DNA of 64,000 bases, taken from assembly GCA_029207755.1 (NCBI GenBank), contig JARCOQ010000108.1:124001-188000 (forward strand), given 5' to 3'. The stretch is from Chamaea fasciata (lineage: Eukaryota; Chordata; Aves; Passeriformes; Sylviidae). The notes under the pieces are model-generated. The model saw nothing but the letters and a program-made list of their open reading frames with translations, was not told where the DNA came from and did no database searches. The translations under genes were made by a program, and so were the position numbers. The first letter of the stretch is position 1; each line of letters begins with the position of its first letter. Below are positions 10,192 through 22,437 of this stretch, one piece after another.

Positions 10192-11932
10192 AAGTCAGCT
10201 GCCCAGGTGCCTGATGTCAGTTTGTAGGAGGCCTTTGGCCCCCCAAGTGAAGCCACGTTTCCAGCTTGTGGCAGCTTGCATCTGGAAGAACTCCGGTTCC
10301 GTTCGGGATTGTAGGTGGCCGAGGCCATCTGCCCGGCAGAGGGAGTTGGGCACAAAGGATGGCCTGTTTCCAGGGGTAAGTAAAGTCAGCTGCCCAGGTG
10401 CCTGATGTCAGTTTGTAGGAGGCCTTTGGCCCTCCAAGGGAAGCTTGTCTTCCAGTTTGTGGCAGCTTGCATCTGGAAGCAATCCTGTTCCGTTCGGGAT
10501 TGTAGGTGGGCGAGACCTGGTGCCCGGCAGAGGGAGTTGGGCACAAAGGATGGACTGTTTCCAGGGGTAAGTAAAGTCAGCTGCCCAGGTGCCTGATGCC
10601 AGTATGTAGGAGGCCTTTGGTCCTCCATGGGAAACCAGTCTTCCAGCTTGTGGCAGCTTGCATCTGGAAGAAATCCTGTTCCGTTTGGGATTGTAGGTGG
10701 CCGAGGCCAGGTGCCCGGCAGAGGGAGTTGGGCACAAAGGATGGGCTGTTTCCAGGGGTAAGTAAAGTCAGCTGCCCAGGTGCCTGATGTCAGTTTGTAG
10801 GAGGCCTTTGGCCCTCCATGGGAAGCCAGGTTTACTGCTTGTGGCAGCTTGCATCTGGAAGAAATCCTGTTCCGTTCGGGATTGTAGGTGGGCGAGGCCA
10901 GGTGCCCGGCAGAGGGAGTTGGGCACATATGATGGCTGGTTTCCAGGGGTAAGTAAGGTCAGCTGCCCAGGTGCCTGATGTCAGTTTGTAGGAGGCCTTT
11001 GGCCCTCCAAGGGATGACAGGCTTCCAGTTTGTGACAGCTTGCATCTGGAAGAAATCCTGTTCCGTTCAGGATTGTAGGAGGCCGAGGCCTGGAGCCCGG
11101 CAGAGGGAGTTGGGCACAAAGGATGGCCTGTTTCCAGGGGTAAGTAAAGTCAGCAGCCCAGGTGCCTGATGTCAGTTTGTAGGAGGCCTTTGACCCTCCA
11201 AGGGAAGCTAGTCTTCCAGCTTGTGGCAGCTTGCATCTGGAAGAAATCCTGTTCCGTTCGGGATTGTAGGTGGGCGAGGCCAGGTGCCCGGCAGAGGGAG
11301 TTGGGCACAAAGGATGGGCTGTTTCCAGGGGTAAGTAAAGTCAGCTGCCCAGGTGCCTGATGTCAGTTTGTAGGAGGCCTTTGGCCCCCCAAGTGAAGCC
11401 ACGTTTCCAGCTTGTGGCAGCTTGCATCTGGAAGAACTCCGGTTCCGTTCGGGATTGTTGGTGGCCGAGGCCATCTGCCCAACAGAGGGAGTTGGGCACA
11501 AAGGATGTCTTGTTTCCAGGGGCAAGTAAAGTCATCTGCCCAGGTGCCTGATGTCAGTTTTTAGGAGGCCTTTGGCCCTCCATGGGAAGCCAGGCTTCCT
11601 GCTTGTGGCAGCTTGCATCTGGAAGAAATCGTGTTCCGTTCGGGATTGTAGGGGGCCGGAGCTGGGTGCCCGGATGAGGGAGTTGGACACAAAGGATGGG
11701 CTGTTTCCAGGGGTAAGTAAAGTCAGCTGCCCAGGTTCCTGATGTCAGTTTGCAGGTGGCTATTGGTCCTCCATGGAAAGCCAGGCTTCCAGCTTGTGGC
11801 AGCTTGCATCGGGAAGTAATACTGATCTGTTCGGGATTGCAGGTGGCCGAGGCCTGGTGCCCGGCAGAGGGAGTTGGGCACAAAGGATGGCCTGTTTCCA
11901 GGGGTAAGTAAAGTCAGCTGCCCAGGTGCCTG

Positions 11933-14900
11933 ATGTCAGTTTGTAGGAGGCCTTTGGCCCTCCAAGGGAAGCTTGTCTTCCAGTTTGTGGCAGCTTGCAT
12001 CTGGAAGCAATCCTGTTCCGTTCGGGATTGTAGGTGGGCGAGACCTGGTGCCCGGCAGAGGGAGTTGGGCACAAAGGATGGGCTGTTTCCAGGGGTAAGT
12101 AAAGTCAGCTGCCCAGGTGCCTGATGCCAGTTTGTAGGAGGCCTTTGGTCCTCCATGGGAAACCAGTCTTCCAGCTTGTGGCTGCTTGCATCTGAAAGAA
12201 ATCCTTTTCCGTTCGGGATTGTAGGTGGCCGAGGCCAGGTGCCCGGCAGAGGGAGTTGGGCACAAATGATGGGCTGTTTCCAGGGGTAAGTAAAGTCAGC
12301 TGCCCAGGTGCCTGATGTCAGTTTGTAGGAGGCCTTTGGCCCTCCAAGGGAAGCTTGTCTTCCAGTTTGTGGCAGCTTGCATCTGGAAGCAATCCTGTTC
12401 CGTTCGGGATTGTAGGTGGGCGAGGCCTGGTGCCCGGCAGAGGGAGTTGGGCACAATGGATGGGCTGTTTCCAGGGGTAAGTAAAGTCAGCTGCCCAGGT
12501 GCCTGATGTCAGTTTGTAGGAGGCCTTTGGCCCTCCAAGAGAAGCTTGTCTTCCAGTTCGTGGCAGCTTGCATCTGGAAGAAATCCTGTTCCGTTCGGGA
12601 TTGTAGGTGGGCGAGGCCTGGTGCTTGGCAGAGGGAGTTGGGCACAAAGGATGGGCTGTTTCCAGGGGTAAGTTAAGTCAGCTGCCCAAATGTCTGATGT
12701 CAGTTTATAGGAGGCCTTTGGCCCTCCAAGGGAAGCTAGTCTTCCTGTTAAAGGCAGCTTGCATCTGGAAGAAATCCTGTTCCGTTCGGGATTGTAGGTG
12801 GGCGAGGCCTGGTGCTTGGCAGAGGGAGTTGGGCATAAAGGATGGGCTGTTTCCAGGGGTAAGTTAAGTCACCTGCCCAAATGTCTGATGTCAGTTTATA
12901 GGAGGCCTTTGGCCCTCCAAGGGAAGCTAGTCTTCCTGTTAAAGGCAGCTTGCATCTGGAAGAAATCCTGTTCCGTTCGGGATTGTAGGTGGCCGAGGCC
13001 AGGTGCCCGGCAGAGGGAGTTGGGCACAAAGGATGGGCTGTTTCCAGGGGTAAGTAAAGTCAGCTGCCCAGGTGCCTGATGTCAGTTTGTAGGAGGCCTT
13101 TGGCCCTCCATGTGAAGCCAGGTTTACTGCATGTGGCAGCTTGCATCTGGAAGAAATCCTGTTCCGTTCGGGATTGTAGGAGGCCGAGGCCAGGTGCCCG
13201 GCAGAGGGAGTTGGGCACATATGATGGCTGGTTTCCAGGGGTAAGTAAGGTCAGCTGCCCAGGTGCCTGATGTCAGTTTGTAGGAGGCCTTTGGCCCTCC
13301 AAGGGATGACAGGCTTCCAGTTTGTGGCAGCTTGCATCTGGAAGAAATCCTGTTCCGTTCAGGATTGTAGGTGGCCGAGGCCTGGAGCCCGGCAGAGGGA
13401 GTTGGGCACAAAGGATGGCCTGTTTCCAGGGGTAAGTAAAGTCAGCAGCCCAGGTGCCTGATGTCAGTTTGTAGGAGGCCTTTGGCCCTCCAAGGGAAGC
13501 TAGTCTTCTAGCTTGTGGCAGCTTGCATCTGGAAGAAATCCTGTTCCGTTCGGGATTGTAGGTGGGCGAGGCCAGGTGCCCGGCAGAGGGAGTTGGGCAC
13601 AAAGGATGGGCTGTTTCCAGGGGTAAGTAAAGTCAGCTGCCCAGGTGCCTGATGTCAGTTTGTAGGAGGCCTTTGGCCCCCCAAGTGAAGCCACGTTTCC
13701 AGCTTGTGCCAGCTTGCATCATGAAGAACTCCGGTTCCGTTCGGGATTGTAGGTGGCCGAGGCCATCTGCCCGGCAGAGGGAGTTGGGCACAAAGGATGG
13801 CCTGTTTCCAGGGGTAAGTAAAGTCAGCTGCCCAGGTGCCTGATGTCAGTTTGTAGGAGGCCTTTGGCCCTCCATGGGAAGCCAGGTTTACTGCTTGTGG
13901 CAGCTTGCATCTGGAAGAAGTCCTGTTCCGTTCGGGATTGTAGGTGGCCGAGGCCAGGTGCCCGGCAGAGGGAGTTGGGCACATATGATGGCTGGTTTCC
14001 AGGGGTAAGTAAGGTCAGCTGCCCAGGTGCCTGATGTCAGTTTGTAGGAGGCCTTTGGCCCTCCAAGGGATGACAGGCTTCCAGTTTGTGGCAGCTTGCA
14101 TCTGGAAGAAATCCTGTTCCGTTCAGGATTGTAGGTGGCCGAGGCGTGGAGCCCGGCAGAGGGAGTTGGGCACAAAGGATGGCCTGTTTCCAGGGGTAAG
14201 TAAAGTCATCTGCCCAGGTGCCTGATGTCAGTTTTTAGGAGGCCTTTGGCCCTCCATGGGAAGCCAGGCTTCCTGCTTGTGGCAGCTTGCATCTGGAAGA
14301 AATCCTGTTCCGTTCGGGATTGTAGGGGGCCAGAGCTGGGTGCCCGGATGAGGGAGTTGGACACAAAGGATGGGCTGTTTCCAGGGGTAAGTAAAGTCAG
14401 CTGCCCAGGTGCCTGATGTCAGTTTGCAGGTGGCTATTGGTCCTCCATGGAAAGCCAGGCTTCCAGCTTGTGGCAGCTTGCATCGGGAAGTAATACTGAT
14501 CTGTTCGGGATTGCAGGTGGCCGAGGCCTGGTGCCCTGCAGAGGGAGTTGGGCACAAAGGATGGCCTGTTTCCAGGGGTAAGAAAAGTCAGTCGCCCAGG
14601 TGCCTGATGTCAGTTTGTAGGAGGCCTTTGGCCCTCCAAGGGAAGCTTGTCTTCCAGTTTGTGGCAGCTTGCATCTGGAAGCAATCCTGTTCCGTTCGGG
14701 ATTGTAGGTGGGCGAGACCTGGTGCCCGGCAGAGGGAGTTGGGCACAAAGGATGGGCTGTTTCCAGGGGTAAGTAAAGTCAGCTGCCCAGGTGCCTGATG
14801 CCAGTTTGTAGGAGGCCTTTGGTCCTCCATGGGAAGCTAGTCTTCCAGCTTGTGGCAGCTTGCATCTGGAAGAAATGCTGTTTCGTTCGGGATTGTAGGT

Positions 14901-15561
14901 GGCCGAGGCCAGGTGCCCGGCAGAGGGAGTTGGGCACAAAGGATGTCCTGTTTAGAGGGGTAAGTACAGTCAGCTGCCCAGGTGCCTGATGTCAGTTTGT
15001 AGGAGGCCTTTGGCCCTCCTTGGGAAGCCAGGCTTCCTGCTTGTGGCAGCTTGCATCTGGAAGAAATCCTGTTCCGTTCAGGATTGTAGGTGGCCGAGGC
15101 CTGGTGCCCGGCAGAGGGAGTTGGGCACAAAGGATGGGCTGTTTCCAGGGGTAAGTAAAGTCAGCTGCCCAGGTGCCTGATGTCAGTTTGTAGGAGGCCT
15201 TTGGCCCTCCATGGGAAGCCAGGTTTACTGCTTGTGGCAGCTTGCATCTGGAAGAAATCCTGTTCCGTTCAGGATTGTAGGTGGGCGAGGCCTGGTGCCC
15301 GGCAGAGGGAGTTGGGCACAAAGGATGTGCTGTTACCAGGGGTAAGTTAAGTCAGCTGCCCAAATGTCTGATGTCAGTTTATAGGAGGCCTTTGGCCCTC
15401 CAAGGGAAGCTAGTCTTCCTGTTAAAGGCAGCTTGCATCTGGAAGAAATCCTGTTCCGTTCTGGATTGTAGGTGGCCGAGGCCAGGTGCCCGGCAGAGGG
15501 AGTTGGGCACAAAGGATGGGCTGTTTCCAGGGGTAAGTAAAGTCAGCTGCCCAGGTGCCTG
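11933..15561. repeat. 19-monomer HOR unit (3629 bp)
   Basis: Order: Qa 11933, Pb 12124, Qb 12315, Ka 12506, Ya 12697, Ya 12888, Wa 13079, Ma 13270, La 13461, Na 13652, Wa 13843, Ma 14034, Fa 14225, Ta 14416, Qa 14607, Pc 14798, Sa 14989, Wa/Ra-like 15180, Ya 15371. From 12506 onward it matches the next unit at an offset of 3438 bp with only a handful of substitutions. Confidence 0.9.
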
Positions 15562-15752
15562 ATGTCAGTTTGTAGGAGGCCTTTGGCCCTCCATGGGAAG
15601 CCAGGTTTACTGCTTGTGGCAGCTTGCATCTGGAAGAAATCCTGTTCCGTTCGGGATTGTAGGTGGGCGAGACCTGGTGCCCGGCAGAGGGAGTTGGGCA
15701 CAAAGGATGGGCTGTTTCCAGGGGTAAGTAAAGTCAGCTGCCCAGGTGCCTG
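15562..15752. repeat. Chimeric junction monomer Wa/Qa
   Basis: The left part is Wa (CCATGGGAAGCCAGGTTTACTG, shown by TTTACTG and GAAGAAATCC up to about 15637); the right part is Qa (GAGACCTGG from about 15669). It sits exactly where the 19-monomer unit is duplicated: a Qa monomer opens the first unit at 11933 and an intact Wa follows the second at 19000. Confidence 0.85.
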
Positions 15753-18700
15753 ATGCCAGTTTGTAGGAGGCCTTTGGTCCTCCATGGGAAACCAGTCTTC
15801 CAGCTTGTGGCTGCTTGCATCTGAAAGAAATCCTTTTCCGTTCGGGATTGTAGGTGGCCGAGGCCAGGTGCCCGGCAGAGGGAGTTGGGCACAAATGATG
15901 GGCTGTTTCCAGGGGTAAGTAAAGTCAGCTGCCCAGGTGCCTGATGTCAGTTTGTAGGAGGCCTTTGGCCCTCCAAGAGAAGCTTGTCTTCCAGTTCGTG
16001 GCAGCTTGCATCTGGAAGAAATCCTGTTCCGTTCGGGATTGTAGGTGGGCGAGGCCTGGTGCTTGGCAGAGGGAGTTGGGCACAAAGGATGGGCTGTTTC
16101 CAGGGGTAAGTTAAGTCAGCTGCCCAAATGTCTGATGTCAGTTTATAGGAGGCCTTTGGCCCTCCAAGGGAAGCTAGTCTTCCTGTTAAAGGCAGCTTGC
16201 ATCTGGAAGAAATCCTGTTCCGTTCGGGATTGTAGGTGGGCGAGGCCTGGTGCTTGGCAGAGGGAGTTGGGCATAAAGGATGGGCTGTTTCCAGGGGTAA
16301 GTTAAGTCACCTGCCCAAATGTCTGATGTCAGTTTATAGGAGGCCTTTGGCCCTCCAAGGGAAGCTAGTCTTCCTGTTAAAGGCAGCTTGCATCTGGAAG
16401 AAATCCTGTTCCGTTCGGGATTGTAGGTGGCCGAGGCCAGGTGCCCGGCAGAGGGAGTTGGGCACAAAGGATGGGCTGTTTCCAGGGGTAAGTAAAGTCA
16501 GCTGCCCAGGTGCCTGATGTCAGTTTGTAGGAGGCCTTTGGCCCTCCATGTGAAGCCAGGTTTACTGCATGTGGCAGCTTGCATCTGGAAGAAATCCTGT
16601 TCCGTTCGGGATTGTAGGAGGCCGAGGCCAGGTGCCCGGCAGAGGGAGTTGGGCACATATGATGGCTGGTTTCCAGGGGTAAGTAAGGTCAGCTGCCCAG
16701 GTGCCTGATGTCAGTTTGTAGGAGGCCTTTGGCCCTCCAAGGGATGACAGGCTTCCAGTTTGTGGCAGCTTGCATCTGGAAGAAATCCTGTTCCGTTCAG
16801 GATTGTAGGTGGCCGAGGCCTGGAGCCCGGCAGAGGGAGTTGGGCACAAAGGATGGCCTGTTTCCAGGGGTAAGTAAAGTCAGCAGCCCAGGTGCCTGAT
16901 GTCAGTTTGTAGGAGGCCTTTGGCCCTCCAAGGGAAGCTAGTCTTCTCGCTTGTGGCAGCTTGCATCTGGAAGAAATCCTGTTCCGTTCGGGATTGTAGG
17001 TGGGCGAGGCCAGGTGCCCGGCAGAGGGAGTTGGGCACAAAGGATGGGCTGTTTCCAGGGGTAAGTAAAGTCAGCTGCCCAGGTGCCTGATGTCAGTTTG
17101 TAGGAGGCCTTTGGCCCCCCAAGTGAAGCCACGTTTCCAGCTTGTGCCAGCTTGCATCATGAAGAACTCCGGTTCCGTTCGGGATTGTAGGTGGCCGAGG
17201 CCATCTGCCCGGCAGAGGGAGTTGGGCACAAAGGATGGCCTGTTTCCAGGGGTAAGTAAAGTCAGCTGCCCAGGTGCCTGATGTCAGTTTGTAGGAGGCC
17301 TTTGGCCCTCCATGGGAAGCCAGGTTTACTGCTTGTGGCAGCTTGCATCTGGAAGAAGTCCTGTTCCGTTCGGGATTGTAGGTGGCCGAGGCCAGGTGCC
17401 CGGCAGAGGGAGTTGGGCACATATGATGGCTGGTTTCCAGGGGTAAGTAAGGTCAGCTGCCCAGGTGCCTGATGTCAGTTTGTAGGAGGCCTTTGGCCCT
17501 CCAAGGGATGACAGGCTTCCAGTTTGTGGCAGCTTGCATCTGGAAGAAATCCTGTTCCGTTCAGGATTGTAGGTGGCCGAGGCGTGGAGCCCGGCAGAGG
17601 GAGTTGGGCACAAAGGATGGCCTGTTTCCAGGGGTAAGTAAAGTCATCTGCCCAGGTGCCTGATGTCAGTTTTTAGGAGGCCTTTGGCCCTCCATGGGAA
17701 GCCAGGCTTCCTGCTTGTGGCAGCTTGCATCTGGAAGAAATCCTGTTCCGTTCGGGATTGTAGGGGGCCAGAGCTGGGTGCCCGGATGAGGGAGTTGGAC
17801 ACAAAGGATGGGCTGTTTCCAGGGGTAAGTAAAGTCAGCTGCCCAGGTGCCTGATGTCAGTTTGCAGGTGGCTATTGGTCCTCCATGGAAAGCCAGGCTT
17901 CCAGCTTGTGGCAGCTTGCATCGGGAAGTAATACTGATCTGTTCGGGATTGCAGGTGGCCGAGGCCTGGTGCCCTGCAGAGGGAGTTGGGCACAAAGGAT
18001 GGCCTGTTTCCAGGGGTAAGAAAAGTCAGTCGCCCAGGTGCCTGATGTCAGTTTGTAGGAGGCCTTTGGCCCTCCAAGGGAAGCTTGTCTTCCAGTTTGT
18101 GGCAGCTTGCATCTGGAAGCAATCCTGTTCCGTTCGGGATTGTAGGTGGGCGAGACCTGGTGCCCGGCAGAGGGAGTTGGGCACAAAGGATGGGCTGTTT
18201 CCAGGGGTAAGTAAAGTCAGCTGCCCAGGTGCCTGATGCCAGTTTGTAGGAGGCCTTTGGTCCTCCATGGGAAGCTAGTCTTCCAGCTTGTGGCAGCTTG
18301 CATCTGGAAGAAATGCTGTTTCGTTCGGGATTGTAGGTGGCCGAGGCCAGGTGCCCGGCAGAGGGAGTTGGGCACAAAGGATGTCCTGTTTAGAGGGGTA
18401 AGTACAGTCAGCTGCCCAGGTGCCTGATGTCAGTTTGTAGGAGGCCTTTGGCCCTCCTTGGGAAGCCAGGCTTCCTGCTTGTGGCAGCTTGCATCTGGAA
18501 GAAATCCTGTTCCGTTCAGGATTGTAGGTGGCCGAGGCCTGGTGCCCGGCAGAGGGAGTTGGGCACAAAGGATGGGCTGTTTCCAGGGGTAAGTAAAGTC
18601 AGCTGCCCAGGTGCCTGATGTCAGTTTGTAGGAGGCCTTTGGCCCTCCATGGGAAGCCAGGTTTACTGCTTGTGGCAGCTTGCATCTGGAAGAAATCCTG

Positions 18701-18999
18701 TTCCGTTCAGGATTGTAGGTGGGCGAGGCCTGGTGCCCGGCAGAGGGAGTTGGGCACAAAGGATGTGCTGTTACCAGGGGTAAGTTAAGTCAGCTGCCCA
18801 AATGTCTGATGTCAGTTTATAGGAGGCCTTTGGCCCTCCAAGGGAAGCTAGTCTTCCTGTTAAAGGCAGCTTGCATCTGGAAGAAATCCTGTTCCGTTCG
18901 GGATTGTAGGTGGCCGAGGCCAGGTGCCCGGCAGAGGGAGTTGGGCACAAAGGATGGGCTGTTTCCAGGGGTAAGTAAAGTCAGCTGCCCAGGTGCCTG
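15562..18999. repeat. 18-monomer HOR unit (3438 bp), duplicate missing one monomer
   Basis: Order: Wa/Qa chimera 15562, Pb 15753, Ka 15944, then Ya through Ya 18809 as in the previous unit. Pb at 15753 shares private changes (CTGAAAG, CCTTTTCC) with Pb at 12124, 19 monomers upstream. Ka at 15944 matches 12506, 18 monomers upstream. The Qb monomer of the first unit is absent here. The substitutions I spotted between units include TCTTCTAGC versus TCTTCTCGC (13501-13515 versus 16940-16950) and GTTCTGG versus GTTCGGG near 15460. Confidence 0.9.
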
Positions 19000-21900
19000 A
19001 TGTCAGTTTGTAGGAGGCCTTTGGCCCTCCATGGGAAGCCAGGTTTCCTGCTTGTGGCAGCTTGCATCTGGAAGAAATCCTGTTCCGTTCGGGATTGTAG
19101 GTGGCCGAGGCCAGGTGCCCGGCAGAGGGAGTTGGGCACATATGATGGCTGGTTTCCAGGGGTAAGTAAGCTCAGCTGCCCAGGTGCCTGATGTCAGTTT
19201 GTAGGAGGCCTTTGGCCCTCCAAGGGATGACAGGCTTCCAGTTTGTGGCAGCTTGCATCTGGAAGAAATCCTGTTCCGTTCAGGATTGTAGGTGGCCGAG
19301 GCCTGGAGCCCGGCAGAGGGAGTTGGGCACAAAGGATGGCCTGTTTCCAGGGGTAAGTAAAGTCAGCAGCCCAGGTGCCTGATGTCAGTTTGTAGGAGGC
19401 CTTTGGCCCTCCAAGGGGAGCTAGTCTTCCAGCTTGTGGCAGCTTGCATCTGGAAGAAATCCTGTTCCGTTCGGGATTGTAGGTGGGCGAGGCCAGGTGC
19501 CCGGCAGAGGGAGTTGGGCACAAAGGATGGGCTGTTTCCAGGGGTAAGTAAAGTCAGCTGCCCAGGTGCCTGATGTCAGTTTGCAGGAGGCCTTTGGCCC
19601 CCCAAGTGAAGCCGCGTTTCCAGCTTGTGGCAGCTTGCATCTGGAAGAAATGCTGTTCCGTTCGGGATTGTAGGTGGCCGAGGCCATCTGCCCGGCAGAG
19701 GGAGTTGGGCACAAAGGATGTCTTGTTTCCAGGGGTAAGTAAAGTCATCTGCCCAGGTGCCTGATGTCAGTTTTTAGGAGGCCTTTGGCCCTCCATGGGA
19801 AGCCAGGCTTCCTGCTTCTGGCAGCTTGCATCTGGAAGACATCCTGTTCCGTTCGGGATTGTAGGGGGCCGGAGCTGGGTGCCCGGATGAGGGAGTTGGA
19901 CACAAAGGATGGGCTGTTTCCAGGGGTAAGTAAAGTCAGCTGCCCAGGTGCCTGATGTCAGTTTGCAGGTGGCTATTGGTCCTCCATGGAAAGCCAGGCT
20001 TCCAGCTTGTGGCAGCTTGCATCGGGAAGTAACACTGATCTGTTCGGGATTGCAGGTGGCCGAGGCCTGGTGCCCGGCAGAGGGAGTTGGGCACAAAGGA
20101 TGGCCTGTTTCCAGGGGTAAGTAAAGTCAGCTGCCCAGGTGCCTGATGCCAGTTTGTAGGAGGCCTTTGGTCCTCCATGGGAAACCAGTCTTCCAGCTTG
20201 TGGCAGCTTGCATCTGGAAGAAATGCTGTTTCGTTCGGGATTGTAGGTGGCCGAGGCCAGGTGCCCGGCAGAGGGAGTTGGGCACAAAGGATGTCCTGTT
20301 TAGAGGGGTAAGTACAGTCAGCTGCCCAGGTGCCTGATGTCAGTTTGTAGGAGGCCTTTGGCCCTCCTTGGGAAGCCAGGCTTCCTGCTTGTGGCAGCTT
20401 GCATCTGGAAGAAATCCTGTTCCGTTCAGGATTGTAGGTGGCCGAGGCCTGGTGCCCGGCAGAGGGAGTTGGGCACAAAGGATGGGCTGTTTCCAGGGGT
20501 AAGTAAAGTCAGCTGCCCAGGTGCCTGATGTCAGTTTGTAGGAGGCCTTTGGCCCTCCATGGGAAGCCAGGCTTCCTGCTTGTGGCAGCTTGCATCTGGA
20601 AGAAATCCTGTTCCGTTCAGGATTGTAGGTGGCCGAGGCCTGGTGCCCGGCAGAGGGAGTTGGGCACAAAGGATGGGCTGTTTCCAGGGGTAAGTAAAGT
20701 CAGCTGCCCAGGTGCCTGATGTCAGTTTGTAGGAGGCCTTTGGCCCTCCAAGGGAAGCTTGTCTTCCAGTTTGTGGCAGCTTGCATCTGGAAGAAATCCT
20801 GTTCCGTTCGGGATTGTAGGTGGGCGAGGCCTGGTGCCCGGCAGAGGGAGTTGGGCACAAAGGATGGGCTGTTTCCAGGGGTAAGTAAAGTCAGCTGCCC
20901 AGGTGCCTGATGTCAGTTTGTAGGAGGCCTTTGGCCCTCCAAGAGAAGTATGTCTTCCAGTTTGTGGCAGCTTGCATCTGGAAGAAATCCTGTTCCGTTC
21001 AGGATTGTAGGTGGGCGAGGCCTGGTGCTTGGCAGAGGGAGTTGGGCACAAAGGATGGGCTGTTTCCAGGGGTAAGTTAAGTCAGCTGCCCAAATGTCTG
21101 ATGTCAGTTTATAGGAGGCCTTTGGCCCTCCAAGGGAAGGTAGTCTTCCTGTTAAAGGCAGCTTGCATCTGGAAGAAATCCTGTTCCGTTCGGGATTGTA
21201 GGTGGCCGAGGCCAGGTGCCCGGCAGAGGGAGTTGGGCACAAAGGATGGGCTGTTTCCAGGGGTAAGTAAAGTCAGCTGCCCAGGTGCCTGATGTCAGTT
21301 TGTAGGAGGCCTTTGGCCCTCCATGGGAAGCCAGGTTTACTGCTTGTGGCAGCTTGCATCTGGAAGAAATCCTGTTCCGTTCGGGATTGTAGGTGGCCGA
21401 GGCCAGGTGCCCGGCAGAGGGAGTTGGGCACATATGATGGCTGGTTTCCAGGGGTAAGTAAGGTCAGCTGCCCAGGTGCCTGATGTCAGTTTGTAGGAGG
21501 CCTTTGGCCCTCCAAGGGATGACAGGCTTCCAGTTTGTGGCAGCTTGCATCTGGAAGAAATCCTGTTCCGTTCAGGATTGTAGGTGGCCGAGGCCTGGAG
21601 CCCGGCAGAGGGAGTTGGGCACAAAGGATGGGCTGTTTCCAGGGGTAAGTAAAGTCAGCTGCCCAGGTGCCTGATGTCAGTTTGTAGGAGGCCTTTGGCC
21701 CCCCAAGTGAAGCCACGTTTCCAGCTTGTGGCAGCTTGCATCTGGAAGAACTCCGGTTCCGTTCGGGATTGTAGGTGGCCGAGGCCATCTGCCCGGCAGA
21801 AAGAGTTGGGCACAAAGGATGGGCTGTTTCCAGGGGTAAGTAAAGTCAGCTGCCCAGGTGCCTGATGTCAGTTTGTAGGAGGCCTTTGGCCCTCCAAGGG

Positions 21901-22437
21901 AAGCTTGTCTTCCAGTTTGTGGCAGCTTGCATCTGGAAGAAATCCTGTTCCGTTCGGGATTGTAGGTGGGCGTGGCCTGGTGCCCGGCAGAGGGAGTTGG
22001 GCACAAAGGATGGGCTGTTTCCAGGGGTAAGTAAAGTCAGCTGCCCAGGTGCCTGATGTCAGTTTGTAGGAGGCATTTGGCCCTCCAAGGGAAGCTTGTC
22101 TTCCAGTTTGTGGCAGCTTGCATCTGGAAGCAATCCTGTTCCATTCGGGATTGTAGGTGGGCGAGACCTGGTGCCCGGCAGAAGGAGTTGGGCACAAAGG
22201 ATGGGCTGTTTCCAGGGGTAATTAAAGTCAGCTGCCCAGGTGCCTGATGTCAGTTTGTAGGAGGCCTTTGGCCCTCCAAGGGAAGCTTGTCTTCCAGTTT
22301 GTGGCAGCATGCATCTGGAAGAAATGCTGTTTCGTTCGGGATTGTAGGTGGCCGAGGCCAGGTGCCCGGCAGAGGGAGTTGGGCACAAAGGATGTCCTGT
22401 TTAGAGGGGTAAGTAAAGTCAGCTGACCAGGTGCCTG
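19000..22437. repeat. Mosaic block of 18 monomers
   Basis: Order: Wa 19000, Ma 19191, La 19382, Na 19573, Fa 19764, Ta 19955, Pc 20146, Sa 20337, Ha 20528, Ra 20719, Ka 20910, Ya 21101, Wa 21292, Ma 21483, Na 21674, Ra 21865, Qa 22056, Xa 22247. I see no local tandem HOR copy. It joins the 18/19-monomer domain to the 22-monomer domain. Confidence 0.8.

Larger units (their letters stand above)
10023..10213. repeat. Representative 191-bp monomer (La family)
   Basis: This unit is close to the array consensus and serves as the reference for positions within a monomer (ATG at position 1). In order it holds a hairpin-forming GC stretch (positions 14-31), the TCTTCCAG and CTGGAAGA inverted pair (44-76), the CpG-containing core TTCCGTTCGGGA (84-95), the GTGCCC and GGGCAC pair (116-140), four G-tracts (128-163), a GGTAAGTA motif (162-169) and the boundary motif CAGGTGCCTG (182-191). 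An AGGCCT (StuI) site lies at 10038-10043 and is kept in most monomers, so a StuI digest of this DNA should give a 191-bp ladder. Since 191 is not divisible by three, each monomer shifts the reading frame, which argues against coding function. Confidence 0.95.
7732..11932. repeat. Mosaic block, left copy of a long-range repeat
   Basis: Order: Ka-like 7732, Ya 7923 (190 bp), Ya 8113, Wa 8304, Ma 8495, Ja 8686, Ha 8877, Ra 9068, Kb 9259, Ya 9450, Wa 9641, Ma 9831, La 10023, Na 10214, Qa 10405, Pa 10596, Wa 10787, Ma 10978, La 11169, Na 11360, Fa 11551, Ta 11742. From 8113 the same order is found at 40009 onward, offset 31896 bp. The pair 9641/9831 carries a compensating loss and gain of one base. 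Confidence 0.85.

Noticed and set aside
10187..10193. Promoter or terminator signals
   Set aside because: I see no TATA-like or poly-T stretch above the background of the repeat, and nothing that differs between monomers in a way that suggests regulation.
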